Origin: Candidatus Omnitrophota bacterium
GTDB lineage: Bacteria; Omnitrophota; Gorgyraeia; Duberdicusellales; 4484-171
Assembly: GCA_023134705.1 (NCBI GenBank)
Contig: JAGLUN010000053.1
Location: forward strand, 1-36,562
DNA: 36,562 nucleotides
Reading direction: 5' to 3'
Part shown: positions 23,314 through 31,741 of the stretch, piece by piece
How positions within the stretch are numbered: position 1 is the stretch's first letter
Layout: each line of letters begins with the position of its first letter
Position numbers and translations under genes: made by a program
Notes under the pieces: generated by a model
Database searches by the model: none
What the model was told of the DNA's origin: nothing
Seen by the model: only the letters and a program-made list of their open reading frames with translations

Positions 23314-24699
23314 ATGATTAAGTTCGGCACGGATGGTTGGAGAGGCGTTATAGGCGAAGATTTTACTTTTGATAATATCAGAATTATTTCTCAGGCTATA
23401 GCAGCATATCTTAAGCAGGAAAGAGGTAAAAAAGTAGTAGTGGGTTACGACACCCGTTTCCTTTCTCGGGAGTTTGCTTTTACTGCGGCTTCAGTCCTGG
23501 CTGCGAACGGAATAAAAGTTGATGTTTCCGATCAGGTCGTTCCTACACCGGTAGTGAGCTTCAATGCGCTTTATAATAAGTATGACTTAGGGATTATGAT
23601 TACAGCTTCTCATAATCCTTCTAAGTTTAACGGATTGAAGATAAAAACAAAGGAAGGCGGTGCAGCCGACAAAAGTCTGACTGATAAGGTAGAAAAACTT
23701 TTATATAGAACTAAACCGAAAATCCTGAAACTGGGAGAAGCAGAAAGGAAACGGCTTTTAAGAGAGAAAGATTTTACTACAGAGTACAAAGACTTTTTGA
23801 GAAGCTTTGTGAACACCAAAAAAATAAAAAAAATGAAATTGAAAATACTTATAGATTTAATGTACGGAGCAGGAGGAACATTCGCTGAAGAAATCGTTTC
23901 TTCAAAGAGTCTAAAGATTGATTACCTCCATAATGAAAATAATCCTTCTTTTGGGGGTATTCATCCTGAACCAGTAGAGGAGAATTTAAAAGAATTGATT
24001 TTTAAGGTAAAGAAGGAAAAGTATGCTTTTGGTGTGGCTTTAGACGGTGATGGCGATAGGCTCGCTTTGATAGACGAGAAGGGTAATTTTATCGGCGCTC
24101 AGCTACTGCTTCCTTTACTGGCAATTCACATGGTAGAGAAGAAAAAAGCGAAAGGCGGTATAGGGAAAACCGTAGTGGGGAGTAACTTAATAGATGAAGT
24201 AGCTATTTTTTTGGGAGCCAGTTGTTTTGAGACTCCGGTAGGATTCAAATATATCTCTAATCTTTTTAAGGATAATTTGATTTTTATCGGAGGAGAAGAA
24301 GCGGGAGGCATAGGATTTAAAGGGTATATTCCCGAGAGAGATGGAACCGTGTCTTTACTTATGGTTTTGGAAATGATGGCTTATCAAAATAAACCATTAG
24401 TCGAAATCATAAAAGAATTTTATAAAAAGTTCAGTAAGTGGTTTTATGCGAGAAGTTCAATCCCTTTGCGAAAGGTGAATAAAAAAATAGGTGATTTAAA
24501 ATTGCCATCGCATCTTTTAGGGAAAAAGGTAGAAAGAATTAATCGTTTGGACGGGACAAAATTGATTACTAAGGAGAGTTGGTTGATGTTTAGAAAATCT
24601 GGTACTGAGCCTGTTGTAAGGGTTTACACTGAAGCTAAAACCAGGAAACAAAGAGATGCCCTTTTAGAATTGGGGAAGAAGGCAATCTATGCTTTATAG
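23314..24699 (+). CDS. phosphoglucomutase/phosphomannomutase family enzyme
   Basis: The 461-residue alpha-phosphohexomutase converts hexose 1-phosphates and 6-phosphates. It has the phosphoserine loop TASHNPSKFNG (Ser99), the metal loop DGDGDR (244-249), the sugar-binding GEEAGGIGF (about 328-336) and the phosphate-binding RKSGTEPVVRVYTEA (about 430-444). Whether the substrate is glucose, mannose or glucosamine phosphate cannot be told, so I give no symbol. GGGAGG lies 5 nt before the ATG. The gene overlaps plsC by 11 nt. Confidence 0.93.
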   Translation: MIKFGTDGWRGVIGEDFTFDNIRIISQAIAAYLKQERGKKVVVGYDTRFLSREFAFTAASVLAANGIKVDVSDQVVPTPVVSFNALYNKYDLGIMITASHNPSKFNGLKIKTKEGGAADKSLTDKVEKLLYRTKPKILKLGEAERKRLLREKDFTTEYKDFLRSFVNTKKIKKMKLKILIDLMYGAGGTFAEEIVSSKSLKIDYLHNENNPSFGGIHPEPVEENLKELIFKVKKEKYAFGVALDGDGDRLALIDEKGNFIGAQLLLPLLAIHMVEKKKAKGGIGKTVVGSNLIDEVAIFLGASCFETPVGFKYISNLFKDNLIFIGGEEAGGIGFKGYIPERDGTVSLLMVLEMMAYQNKPLVEIIKEFYKKFSKWFYARSSIPLRKVNKKIGDLKLPSHLLGKKVERINRLDGTKLITKESWLMFRKSGTEPVVRVYTEAKTRKQRDALLELGKKAIYAL

Positions 24700-25273
24700 G
24701 CTGGGGAAAATTTTATCAGTATTTTTTTTTAGACTGTTTTTTAGGCTGGAGGTAAAAGGAAAAGATAAAATCCCTCGAAAAGAAGCTTTTATTTTAGCTT
24801 CGAATCATATAAGCCATTTAGACCCGGTGGTTTTAGGAGCAGCTTCTCCCCGCCGAATTTATTTTTTAGGCAAAGAAGAACTTTTCAAAAATAAATTGTT
24901 TGGTTATATTCTTAAAAACTTAGGAGTTATTCCTTTAAATAGATATAAGGGTGATATTGGTGCTATGCGAATAGCGTTAAAACTTTTTAAAGAAAAGAAG
25001 GCTTTGCTTATTTTCCCGCAAGGGAGCAGGGGAAATATAAGCGTGGATAAAGTTAAATCCGGCGTCGGCTTTCTTTTCCGGAAGGCATCTGTTCCGATAG
25101 TTGTGGCGAAAATTTTTGGAACAGAAAAGGCTTTGCCTAAAGGAAAGAAGCTTTTAAGGTTTGTCAAGGTGAAAGTTATCTTTGACCGGTTGAATAATTT
25201 CCGGGATACAGATAGTTACAAAATTATTTCTTGTAAAGTCTTAGATAAAATAAAACATTTAGTTTATCATTGA
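24689..25273 (+). CDS. plsC: 1-acyl-sn-glycerol-3-phosphate acyltransferase
   Basis: This 194-residue PlsC-type enzyme acylates lysophosphatidic acid to phosphatidic acid in membrane-lipid synthesis. An N-terminal membrane-associating stretch (about 7-20) precedes the catalytic NHISHLDP (His40 and Asp45, the HX4D motif). Motif III reads FPQGSRG (109-115), with Gln in place of the usual Glu of FPEGTR; this variant is known in parts of the superfamily. Its start overlaps the end of the phosphohexomutase gene. Confidence 0.9.
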   Translation: MLYRLGKILSVFFFRLFFRLEVKGKDKIPRKEAFILASNHISHLDPVVLGAASPRRIYFLGKEELFKNKLFGYILKNLGVIPLNRYKGDIGAMRIALKLFKEKKALLIFPQGSRGNISVDKVKSGVGFLFRKASVPIVVAKIFGTEKALPKGKKLLRFVKVKVIFDRLNNFRDTDSYKIISCKVLDKIKHLVYH

Positions 25274-25298
25274 CAAAGATTATCAATTAAGAGATAAT
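25270..25298 (+). promoter_or_regulatory. rpsA promoter
   Basis: TTGACA (25270-25275) is followed after 17 nt by GATAAT (25293-25298). It starts inside the plsC stop region, giving a leader of about 27 nt with GGGAGG before the GTG start codon of rpsA. Confidence 0.75.
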
Positions 25299-25331
25299 TG
25301 TAAAAATTTTTTAAAAAGGGAGGAAACAGTA

Positions 25332-26900
25332 GTGACTAGTAATTCTTTAGAGTCTTTAGAGTTGGAAAAGGCTTATTTCGAATCTATTAAGGAGCTTAAA
25401 GAGGGAGATATTGTAAAGGGGAGAATAATTGCCCTTAGCGGCAGGGAAGTTATAATTGACGTGGGCTATAAGTCCGAAGGGATAATCCTTCGCGAAGAGT
25501 TCGTTGATGTGGAAAATCTGGAAGAGTTAAAGGATATCGAAGTTTATGTGGAGAATGTAGAGGATGAAGACGGGAAAATAATCCTTTCTTATAGAAAAGC
25601 ACAAGAATTAAAAGGTTGGGACAAGCTTTTAAACGAATATAAAGAGGGAGATTTAGTCGAAGGCATAGTGATAAAGAGGGTAAAAGGCGGGTATATCGTT
25701 AGTGTTTTTGGGATAGAAGGCTTTTTACCTCAAAGTCTTTCCACTTTTAGGGGCAGAACGGAAAAAGTGCTCGGCACTAAATTTTATTTCCAGGTAATTA
25801 AGTTGAGTAAAGCTAAGAGTAATCTTATCCTTTCCCGGAAAGACGCTTTTCGATTAGAAAAAGAAATAGCCAAGCAAAAGTTATGGGATACTCTTAAAGT
25901 AGGAGAAATAAAAAAGGGCAGGGTAAAAAGTATTACAAATTTTGGAGCATTTATAGATTTGGGCAAAGTCGACGGCCTTCTTCATATCGCTGATATGAGC
26001 TGGAAGAAAATTTCTCATCCCACAGAAATGGTTGCTGTAGGAGACGAAATCAATGTTGTAGTCTTGGGTTTTGACCGGGAAAAAGGGAAGATTTCTTTGG
26101 GGCTTAAACAAACTATGCCTGATCCTTGGATTGATATCGAAGCAAAATATCCCTCTTCGTCCACGATAAAAGGCAAAATCGTAAATATACAAAATTATGG
26201 AGTTTTTGTGGAACTGGAGAAAGGGATTGAAGGGCTTGTTCATATAAGTGAGGTCTCTTGGACAAAAAAATTCATTAATTTAAACGAAATGTTTGCCATT
26301 GGGGATATAGTAGAGGTGCAAGTTATCAAAGTTGACGCCAAAGCTAGAAAGATTTCTTTAAGTATAAAACAAATAGAGAAAGATCCTTGGGAGGAGATTG
26401 AGAATATAGTGGCTCTTGATTCAGAGGTGAAAGGAAAAGTCGTTAGTTTTGGTGAAGGCTGTGTGTATATAGAGATGGAGAACTCTTTGGACGGAATTAT
26501 TTATAATAATGACCTTTCTTGGACAAGAAGAATTTTGAAAGCAGCCGAGGTATTAAAGAAACAACATGTTTATGATTTAAAAGTTTTAGGGTTAGACAGG
26601 GATAACCGCCGTGTAATTTTGGGGAAGAGACAGATAGTTTCAGACCCCTGGCCTCAAATTTTAAAGAATTACCCTATCGGTAAAATAATAGAGACAGAGG
26701 TAGTTAAAATAACTAACTTTGGAGTATTCGTCAAACTCGAGGAAGATTTGGAAGGTTTAGTCTTTTCTGGTGAGATTGATAAAGAAATGATAGAAGCGCT
26801 TAAACCTATGGATAAACTCAGGGTTAAAATAATAAAGATGGATCCGGCTTCAATAAAAATCGGTCTTTCTGCCAGATTAGATGAAAAAGAGGATAGTTGA
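25332..26900 (+). CDS. rpsA: 30S ribosomal protein S1 (six S1 domains)
   Basis: This 522-residue protein carries six S1 RNA-binding domains, near residues 19-88, 104-170, 189-259, 274-345, 360-430 and 446-515. Domain 3 is the clearest (ITNFGAFIDLGKVDGLLHIADMSW). The array matches the full bacterial S1, which unfolds mRNA at the 30S subunit. Six domains suggest it is the ribosomal form rather than a shorter S1-like protein. The start is GTG (25332), with GGGAGG 8 nt upstream. Its end overlaps tyrS by 20 nt. Confidence 0.93.
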   Translation: MTSNSLESLELEKAYFESIKELKEGDIVKGRIIALSGREVIIDVGYKSEGIILREEFVDVENLEELKDIEVYVENVEDEDGKIILSYRKAQELKGWDKLLNEYKEGDLVEGIVIKRVKGGYIVSVFGIEGFLPQSLSTFRGRTEKVLGTKFYFQVIKLSKAKSNLILSRKDAFRLEKEIAKQKLWDTLKVGEIKKGRVKSITNFGAFIDLGKVDGLLHIADMSWKKISHPTEMVAVGDEINVVVLGFDREKGKISLGLKQTMPDPWIDIEAKYPSSSTIKGKIVNIQNYGVFVELEKGIEGLVHISEVSWTKKFINLNEMFAIGDIVEVQVIKVDAKARKISLSIKQIEKDPWEEIENIVALDSEVKGKVVSFGEGCVYIEMENSLDGIIYNNDLSWTRRILKAAEVLKKQHVYDLKVLGLDRDNRRVILGKRQIVSDPWPQILKNYPIGKIIETEVVKITNFGVFVKLEEDLEGLVFSGEIDKEMIEALKPMDKLRVKIIKMDPASIKIGLSARLDEKEDS

Positions 26901-28077
26901 ACAGCTTAAAGTTATAAAAGAAAATACCGTAGATTTAATTTCCGAAGAAGAAATAACCAGGAAACTCCAGAAGGCTTTTAAAGAAAACCGGCCTTTAAAA
27001 TTAAAGATCGGCTTTGATCCTACCTCAAGCGATATTCACTTAGGACATACCGTACTTTTAAAGAAATTAAGAAAAATTCAGGATTTAGGGCATATTGTTT
27101 ATTTTATAGTTGGCGATTTTACTGCCCGTATTGGTGACCCTTCGGGAAGAAAAAATTTAAGGCCTGTTCTTACTCAGAAAGAAATTATAAGTAATGCCAG
27201 GACTTATACCCGTCAGGCGTTCAAGATCCTAGATAAAAAAGGGACGAAGATAATATTCAACAGCCGTTGGTATAAAACTTTAAGTTTGATAGACTTCCTG
27301 CCTCTGCTTTCCCGTTATACCGTGGCAAGAATGTTGGAGCGGGATGATTTTTCACAGCGAATGAAAGAAGGTAGACCCTTAACTATCTTAGAGTTTATTT
27401 ATCCTCTTATTCAGGGTTATGATTCTGTAATGATGAGGGCGGATATAGAGTTCGGCGGCACAGATCAGAAATTTAATTTAATTGTGGGGCGGCATCTGCA
27501 GGAATCTTTTGGGCAGGAACCTCAAGGAGTTGTGACTATGTCTTTACTTGTTGGGTTAGACGGGAAGAATAAGATGTCTAAATCTCTGGGTAACTATATA
27601 GGAATAACCGAGAAGCCTTCTCAGATGCTGGGGAAAGTTATGAGCATTTCCGATGAAACCATGTGGGAATACTTCCGGATTCTTACGGATTTTGATTTAG
27701 AAAAAATAAAAAAAAATCACCCTAAAGAAGCAAAACTAATTTTGGCCCGGGAAATAGTAACGGCCTATTATTCTTCCGAAATCGCTGACAAAGAGAGAAG
27801 GGAATTTGAGCGAGTCTTTTCTAAAAGAAAAATTCCTTTGGAGCTGCCGGTTTACACGGCTTCCAGGGCAAGCGTGGATTTAATAGAGGTATTATATAAA
27901 ACTAAATTGGTGTCTACGAGGAATGAAGCCCGCCGTTTGATTCAACAGAAAGGCATAAAAGATGTAGGGAAAGAAGGATTCACTATAGAGGATAGGATGA
28001 TAAGTATCCCCCCGGGAGGAGTTATTTTAAAGATAGGAAAAAGAAAATTTTTGAAAATAATTTATAGAACGGATTAA
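26881..28077 (+). CDS. tyrS: tyrosyl-tRNA synthetase
   Basis: This 398-residue class I synthetase charges tRNA-Tyr. The Rossmann domain holds the HIGH-like HLGH (in SSDIHLGHTVLL, near residue 51) and the KMSKS loop (KMSKSLGNYIG, near residue 230). A C-terminal S4 RNA-binding domain follows (about 330-398). The size and the HLGH form match the TyrZ-type branch rather than the E. coli TyrS branch. The start lies within the end of rpsA, an unusual neighbour, and has no clear Shine-Dalgarno. Confidence 0.94.
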   Translation: MKKRIVEQLKVIKENTVDLISEEEITRKLQKAFKENRPLKLKIGFDPTSSDIHLGHTVLLKKLRKIQDLGHIVYFIVGDFTARIGDPSGRKNLRPVLTQKEIISNARTYTRQAFKILDKKGTKIIFNSRWYKTLSLIDFLPLLSRYTVARMLERDDFSQRMKEGRPLTILEFIYPLIQGYDSVMMRADIEFGGTDQKFNLIVGRHLQESFGQEPQGVVTMSLLVGLDGKNKMSKSLGNYIGITEKPSQMLGKVMSISDETMWEYFRILTDFDLEKIKKNHPKEAKLILAREIVTAYYSSEIADKERREFERVFSKRKIPLELPVYTASRASVDLIEVLYKTKLVSTRNEARRLIQQKGIKDVGKEGFTIEDRMISIPPGGVILKIGKRKFLKIIYRTD

Positions 28078-28151
28078 AAATAAAACTGCAATGTTTTCCC
28101 CGCGGCAGAATTGGGGAGGCGGAGACGGATAGAGCTTGGAAGATAAAATAG

Positions 28152-28191
28152 AGCCCGATACCAGGGGTTAGAAGTGTTCATTCCCCGGGCT
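28152..28191. repeat. GC-rich hairpin after tyrS
   Basis: AGCCCG (28152-28157) pairs with CGGGCT (28186-28191), with an inner GGG/CCC stem (28164-28166/28183-28185). It abuts the -35 box of the next promoter. No T-run follows, so it is at most part of a tyrS transcript end. Confidence 0.55.
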
Positions 28192-28219
28192 TGCCAAAGG
28201 AAAAGGTTTTTAGTATAAT
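28191..28219 (+). promoter_or_regulatory. promoter of the PilZ gene
   Basis: TTGCCA (28191-28196) and TATAAT (28214-28219) are separated by 17 nt. The -10 box lies in the loop of a GGTTTTT/AAAAACC palindrome (28205-28227). The leader would be about 12 nt, just enough for AAGGA before the ATG at 28238. Confidence 0.7.
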
Positions 28220-28237
28220 AAAAAACCAAGGATGCTT

Positions 28238-28552
28238 ATGGCAGATAGGGTAGAAAACCGTATGTTCCAGCGTTTAAAAGAAAAAATTTCTTTGAATGTT
28301 TTTCTTTTTGAAAAAAGAATCGAGGCAAAAACTGTAGATGTAAGCGGTCAGGGATTAGGAATTGTTTTGTCTGCTTCGGTCCCGGCATGGGAAGATATCA
28401 ATTTACTTTTTATCCTTTCTAAGGTTAAAGATTCCCTGTCTGTGAAAGCAAGAGTTATTTGGGTAAAGAAGTCTTCCTTAAATTCATGGCGAGCGGGTGT
28501 GAAGATTATCAATCCCAACCTTTTTCTCCTTTCCAGGATATTAACGGCCTAA
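28238..28552 (+). CDS. PilZ-domain protein (likely c-di-GMP receptor)
   Basis: The 104-residue protein is a single PilZ domain. It has the c-di-GMP-binding pair of motifs: RxxxR as RMFQR (about 8-12) and (D/N)xSxxG as DVSGQGLG (about 35-42). A late RAGVKIINP strand closes the barrel. It likely senses cyclic di-GMP. Its proximity to the pilus genes 24 kb away is not meaningful. I pick the ATG at 28238 since AAGGA lies 5 nt before it; an ATG two codons earlier is possible. Confidence 0.85.
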   Translation: MADRVENRMFQRLKEKISLNVFLFEKRIEAKTVDVSGQGLGIVLSASVPAWEDINLLFILSKVKDSLSVKARVIWVKKSSLNSWRAGVKIINPNLFLLSRILTA

Positions 28553-28587
28553 GATAAACTTGAAAGGTTCATTTTTAAAGGGATAGT

Positions 28588-28615
28588 GATTAAGGCGTTA
28601 TTTTTTTGCTTAATC
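28588..28615. repeat. GATTAAG/CTTAATC inverted repeat
   Basis: GATTAAG (28588-28594) and CTTAATC (28609-28615) form a perfect 7-bp inverted repeat with a 14-nt T-rich spacer. It lies between the PilZ gene and the sugar-binding protein gene and could be a weak terminator or an operator. Confidence 0.5.
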
Positions 28616-28661
28616 GGAAAAGACAGGTTCTTCGAAAACAAGACAGAATAGCTTAATTTAG

Positions 28662-28690
28662 TTGAAAATCCTTCAAAGATGTGATAAGTT
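28662..28690 (+). promoter_or_regulatory. possible promoter of the sugar ABC operon
   Basis: TTGAAA (28662-28667) and TAAGTT (28685-28690) are 17 nt apart. The -10 is weak. The -35 box sits in a short TTGAA/TTCAA inverted repeat (28662-28676) that could be a binding site. GAGGAG precedes the ATG. Confidence 0.4.
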
Positions 28691-28717
28691 AAATTTTTCC
28701 AAAAAGAGGAGAGATAT

Positions 28718-30016
28718 ATGCGTTTTAAAAAAGTTTTGTTTTTTTTAACAGCTATAGTTGTGTTAGTTTTAAGCGCGTGTTCTCAAAAACCGGCAGAAGA
28801 CGAAAAAAACGAGATTGTTATCTGGCATTGGATGACTGACAGGCAAACTGCATTTAAAGAGTTAGCCAAGAAGTATGAGGAGCAAACAGGAGTAAAAATC
28901 GGATTTAAATTGATTTTCCCTCCCGATATTTATTCTCAAAAAGTAATCGCTGCCGCCCGAGCAGAAACTCTTCCTGATATTTTCGGGATTTTAGGAGAAA
29001 AAAGAACCCTGGGGTCTTTTATCCGCGCGGGATATATTGTTAATTTAAATTCTTATATGGAAGCAAACCAGGAGGAGTGGAAGGAGAGATTTTATCCGCA
29101 GACTTTAAAATTGCTTGCTTTCCCCAAGGACAGTCATTATGATGTCCCTCCGGGGATATATGGAGTCCCCATAGATACAACAATTATGCAATTTGTTTAT
29201 AATCGGTCTCTCTTTAAGGAAGCTGGGTTGGTGCCTGATAAATATCCGGAAACGTTTAAAGAGTTTATCGCTTATACCCAAACAGTAAAAGAAAAAACAA
29301 AAGTCAACGGATTTGTGTGTGGATGGGGGGAAGGTTGGCTTCTGAATTGTTTAGCCACGGAATGGGCAATAAATTTGATGGGCGAAGACAAGTTTTTTAA
29401 GACAATAAAAGGAGAAGTCCCTTATACTGACAAAGAATGGATAGAGGTTTTTTCGTTGTTTTCTAAATTAAAAGACGAGGGGATTCTTGTTTCTAATATC
29501 GCGACAATGACAAATAAAGAATCCGAGAGCGCGTTTTCCAGAGGAAAAGCTGTTTTTTCTTTTAATGGCAGTTGGGCGGTAAATGTTTACAAACAGTTGT
29601 CACCTGATTTAGATTATGCTTTTTTCCCTTTACCGAAAGTCTCCAGTAGGTTTCCGGTTAAAACCTGGGGTGGAGCTGGTTCCTCGTTTATGGTTAGTGC
29701 AAAATCTTCCCGGAAAGAGGAGGCAATCAAATTCTTGAACTGGTTTACTTCAGAAGAACAGCAGAAATTCCTTATTCGGGAAACTAATAATTTCCCGGCA
29801 ATAAAGGGTTGTGAAGAATATTTACCGCAGAATCTTAAGAGTTCAATAAATGTTTTTAGCAGCCTTACCCATCCGGACGTTTGGCCTTATAGTGAAGATT
29901 CGCGGGTCATAGAGGTTCTAAATAAAGGGTTACAGCAAATTGTTATGGATTTGAAAACCCCGCAAGAGGTTGCTTTAGAAATACAGAGGAAAAAGGAAAA
30001 AATATCGAGGAAATGA
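28718..30016 (+). CDS. sugar ABC transporter binding lipoprotein (family 1)
   Basis: This 432-residue protein is an extracellular solute-binding protein of the MalE/UgpB type. The signal peptide ends in the lipobox LSAC (Cys21), so the mature protein is lipid-anchored. It opens with the typical EIVIWHWMTD strand and contains FNGSWAVN and GGAGSSFMVSAKS, typical of sugar-binding family 1. The bound sugar is not known; Trp and Tyr-rich pockets fit an oligosaccharide. It overlaps the permease gene by 4 nt (ATGA), so it is coupled to it. Confidence 0.92.
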   Translation: MRFKKVLFFLTAIVVLVLSACSQKPAEDEKNEIVIWHWMTDRQTAFKELAKKYEEQTGVKIGFKLIFPPDIYSQKVIAAARAETLPDIFGILGEKRTLGSFIRAGYIVNLNSYMEANQEEWKERFYPQTLKLLAFPKDSHYDVPPGIYGVPIDTTIMQFVYNRSLFKEAGLVPDKYPETFKEFIAYTQTVKEKTKVNGFVCGWGEGWLLNCLATEWAINLMGEDKFFKTIKGEVPYTDKEWIEVFSLFSKLKDEGILVSNIATMTNKESESAFSRGKAVFSFNGSWAVNVYKQLSPDLDYAFFPLPKVSSRFPVKTWGGAGSSFMVSAKSSRKEEAIKFLNWFTSEEQQKFLIRETNNFPAIKGCEEYLPQNLKSSINVFSSLTHPDVWPYSEDSRVIEVLNKGLQQIVMDLKTPQEVALEIQRKKEKISRK

Positions 30017-30921
30017 AAGCTTCATTAAAAGATAACGCTGTAGATTTTTCGTTTGTATTCCCCGCGGTACTTATTTTTTCTATTTTTTACATCTATCCGT
30101 TTTTTTACAGTTTCATTTTAAGTTTAACAAACTATGATTTGATCGGTAATTTCGATTTTAAAAAGTATTATGTCGGATTCCGGAATTTCCAGGATATTTT
30201 CAGTGACCGGGATTGGTGGAAATCGATGTATAACGGGGCATTCATTACTTTTTGGGCGCTGACATTCCAAAATATTTTAGCCTTAATCTTAGCCTTAGCT
30301 GTTGATAAAGTAATACGATTGAAGAAGTTTTATCGAGTTGTATTTTTTATCCTGCCGGTTCTTTCTGAAATTATTATTGGTTTGTTGATGAGGCAGTTTT
30401 TGATTAGTGAGCCGGTAGGAAGGGATGTTTTTAATCATTTATTAACGAATGTCGGGTTGGGGGCTATGGCTCAGGAGTGGCTAAGCGGTGACAAAGTGCG
30501 TTTGGTAACTGCGTTAGTTCATTGTTGGAAAGGTTTTGGATGGGCTTTCGTAATTTTCCTGGCAGGATTGCAGAGCATTCCGGAACAGTTATATGAAGCG
30601 GCCAGAATTGATGGAGCAAATGCCTGGAGAACTTTTTGTAAAGTGACAGTACCTCTTCTTATGCCTGTAATTACTTTAATCCTTGTCCTTACTATTTTAG
30701 GAACTATGCAGGCGTTTGCTATGATTTTAGCTTTAACTAAGGGGGCAGGCGGGGAAACTACAGTGCCGGTTATGATAATTTATTTCCATTTAGGGAATCG
30801 GTTCGCAGGCTTAGCTTGTGCCGAAGGGTTAATCCTGGGGATTATTCTTGTAGCGGTATCGTTTACTATGTTTTTTATATCGAAAAAAGTGAGGGAAAAA
30901 TATGGGGTTCTTCCGGACTAA
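30013..30921 (+). CDS. sugar ABC transporter permease (MalF/UgpA-like)
   Basis: This 302-residue inner-membrane protein has about six helices and the EAA loop EQLYEAARIDGANAWRTF (about 192-209) that contacts the ATPase. It pairs with the second permease to form the channel for the binding protein upstream. Its end overlaps the next permease by 20 nt. No ATPase gene is nearby, so a shared MsmK/UgpC-type ATPase elsewhere is likely. Confidence 0.92.
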   Translation: MKASLKDNAVDFSFVFPAVLIFSIFYIYPFFYSFILSLTNYDLIGNFDFKKYYVGFRNFQDIFSDRDWWKSMYNGAFITFWALTFQNILALILALAVDKVIRLKKFYRVVFFILPVLSEIIIGLLMRQFLISEPVGRDVFNHLLTNVGLGAMAQEWLSGDKVRLVTALVHCWKGFGWAFVIFLAGLQSIPEQLYEAARIDGANAWRTFCKVTVPLLMPVITLILVLTILGTMQAFAMILALTKGAGGETTVPVMIIYFHLGNRFAGLACAEGLILGIILVAVSFTMFFISKKVREKYGVLPD

Positions 30922-31741
30922 AAAGATTATTTTTTTAATTGTCCTTCACACTTTTCTTTTAAGTGTAGCATTGAGTTGTATTCTTCCTTTTTTCTGGATG
31001 ATAAATGTTTCTTTTAAAACCCAGCAGCAATATGATGATGATTTCGGTTTGTCTCTGGCTTCTCATCTTAACTGGGAGAACTATAAAACAGTTATTATTA
31101 CGGAACAGTTTTGGCGTTATTTCCTAAATAGTGTGCTTTACACCTTTATCACTGTGTTGTTTATAGTGTTTATTTCTTCTCTTGCGGCATATGCCTTTTC
31201 ACGATTGCATTTCCCCGGGAAAAACATCATCTTTTATGCCTTTTTAGCGGCAATGATGATTCCTCTTCCCGCGGGTTTTGTCCCGGTATATGCTTTGTTG
31301 CAGCAATTCCATCTTCTTAACAGGACAGGGTATGTTCTGGCTATGACTAATATGGGGCTTTCTATAAGTATTTATCTTCTAAAAACGTTTTTTGACCAGC
31401 TGCCTCGCGATTTGGAAGATGCTGCCCGTATTGATGGATGCAGTAAATTGCAGATATGGTGGAATGTCGGGTTGCCATTAATTACTCCGGCTTTGGGGGT
31501 AGTTGTGATTTTCAATGCTTTGAATGTTTGGAATGAATTCGTTTTAGCTTCTCTTATATTTACCGGGGATAAATATATGCCTCTTCAGGTGGGGTTAATG
31601 CAATTTTCCGGAAAACTGGTTACCTATCATACTTTGATTATGGCGGCATTAACCGTTGCCGCTTTGCCTATAATTATTTTGTATATTCGGATGCAGAAAC
31701 AATTTATCAAAGGTATAACCGCGGGAGCGTTGGTAGGATGA
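30902..31741 (+). CDS. sugar ABC transporter permease (MalG/UgpE-like)
   Basis: This 279-residue membrane protein has about six helices. The EAA loop is DLEDAARIDGCSKLQIW (about 170-186), and the MalG-like Q-F-I-K-G C-terminus is present. It is the second half of the importer. Its TGA overlaps the ATG of the large TPR/GH gene (ATGA), so the glycosidase is translated together with the importer. Confidence 0.92.
   Translation: MGFFRTKKIIFLIVLHTFLLSVALSCILPFFWMINVSFKTQQQYDDDFGLSLASHLNWENYKTVIITEQFWRYFLNSVLYTFITVLFIVFISSLAAYAFSRLHFPGKNIIFYAFLAAMMIPLPAGFVPVYALLQQFHLLNRTGYVLAMTNMGLSISIYLLKTFFDQLPRDLEDAARIDGCSKLQIWWNVGLPLITPALGVVVIFNALNVWNEFVLASLIFTGDKYMPLQVGLMQFSGKLVTYHTLIMAALTVAALPIIILYIRMQKQFIKGITAGALVG

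Noticed and set aside
23281-23315. Promoter TTGACA at 23281 for the phosphohexomutase
   Set aside because: The -35 box is perfect, but no -10 hexamer stands at 15-19 nt and the only TAAAAT is 23 nt away, overlapping the start codon.
26521-26900. Possible frameshift or gene fusion between rpsA and tyrS
   Set aside because: The 20-nt overlap is in different frames, and both proteins have complete ends, so this is ordinary gene overlap.
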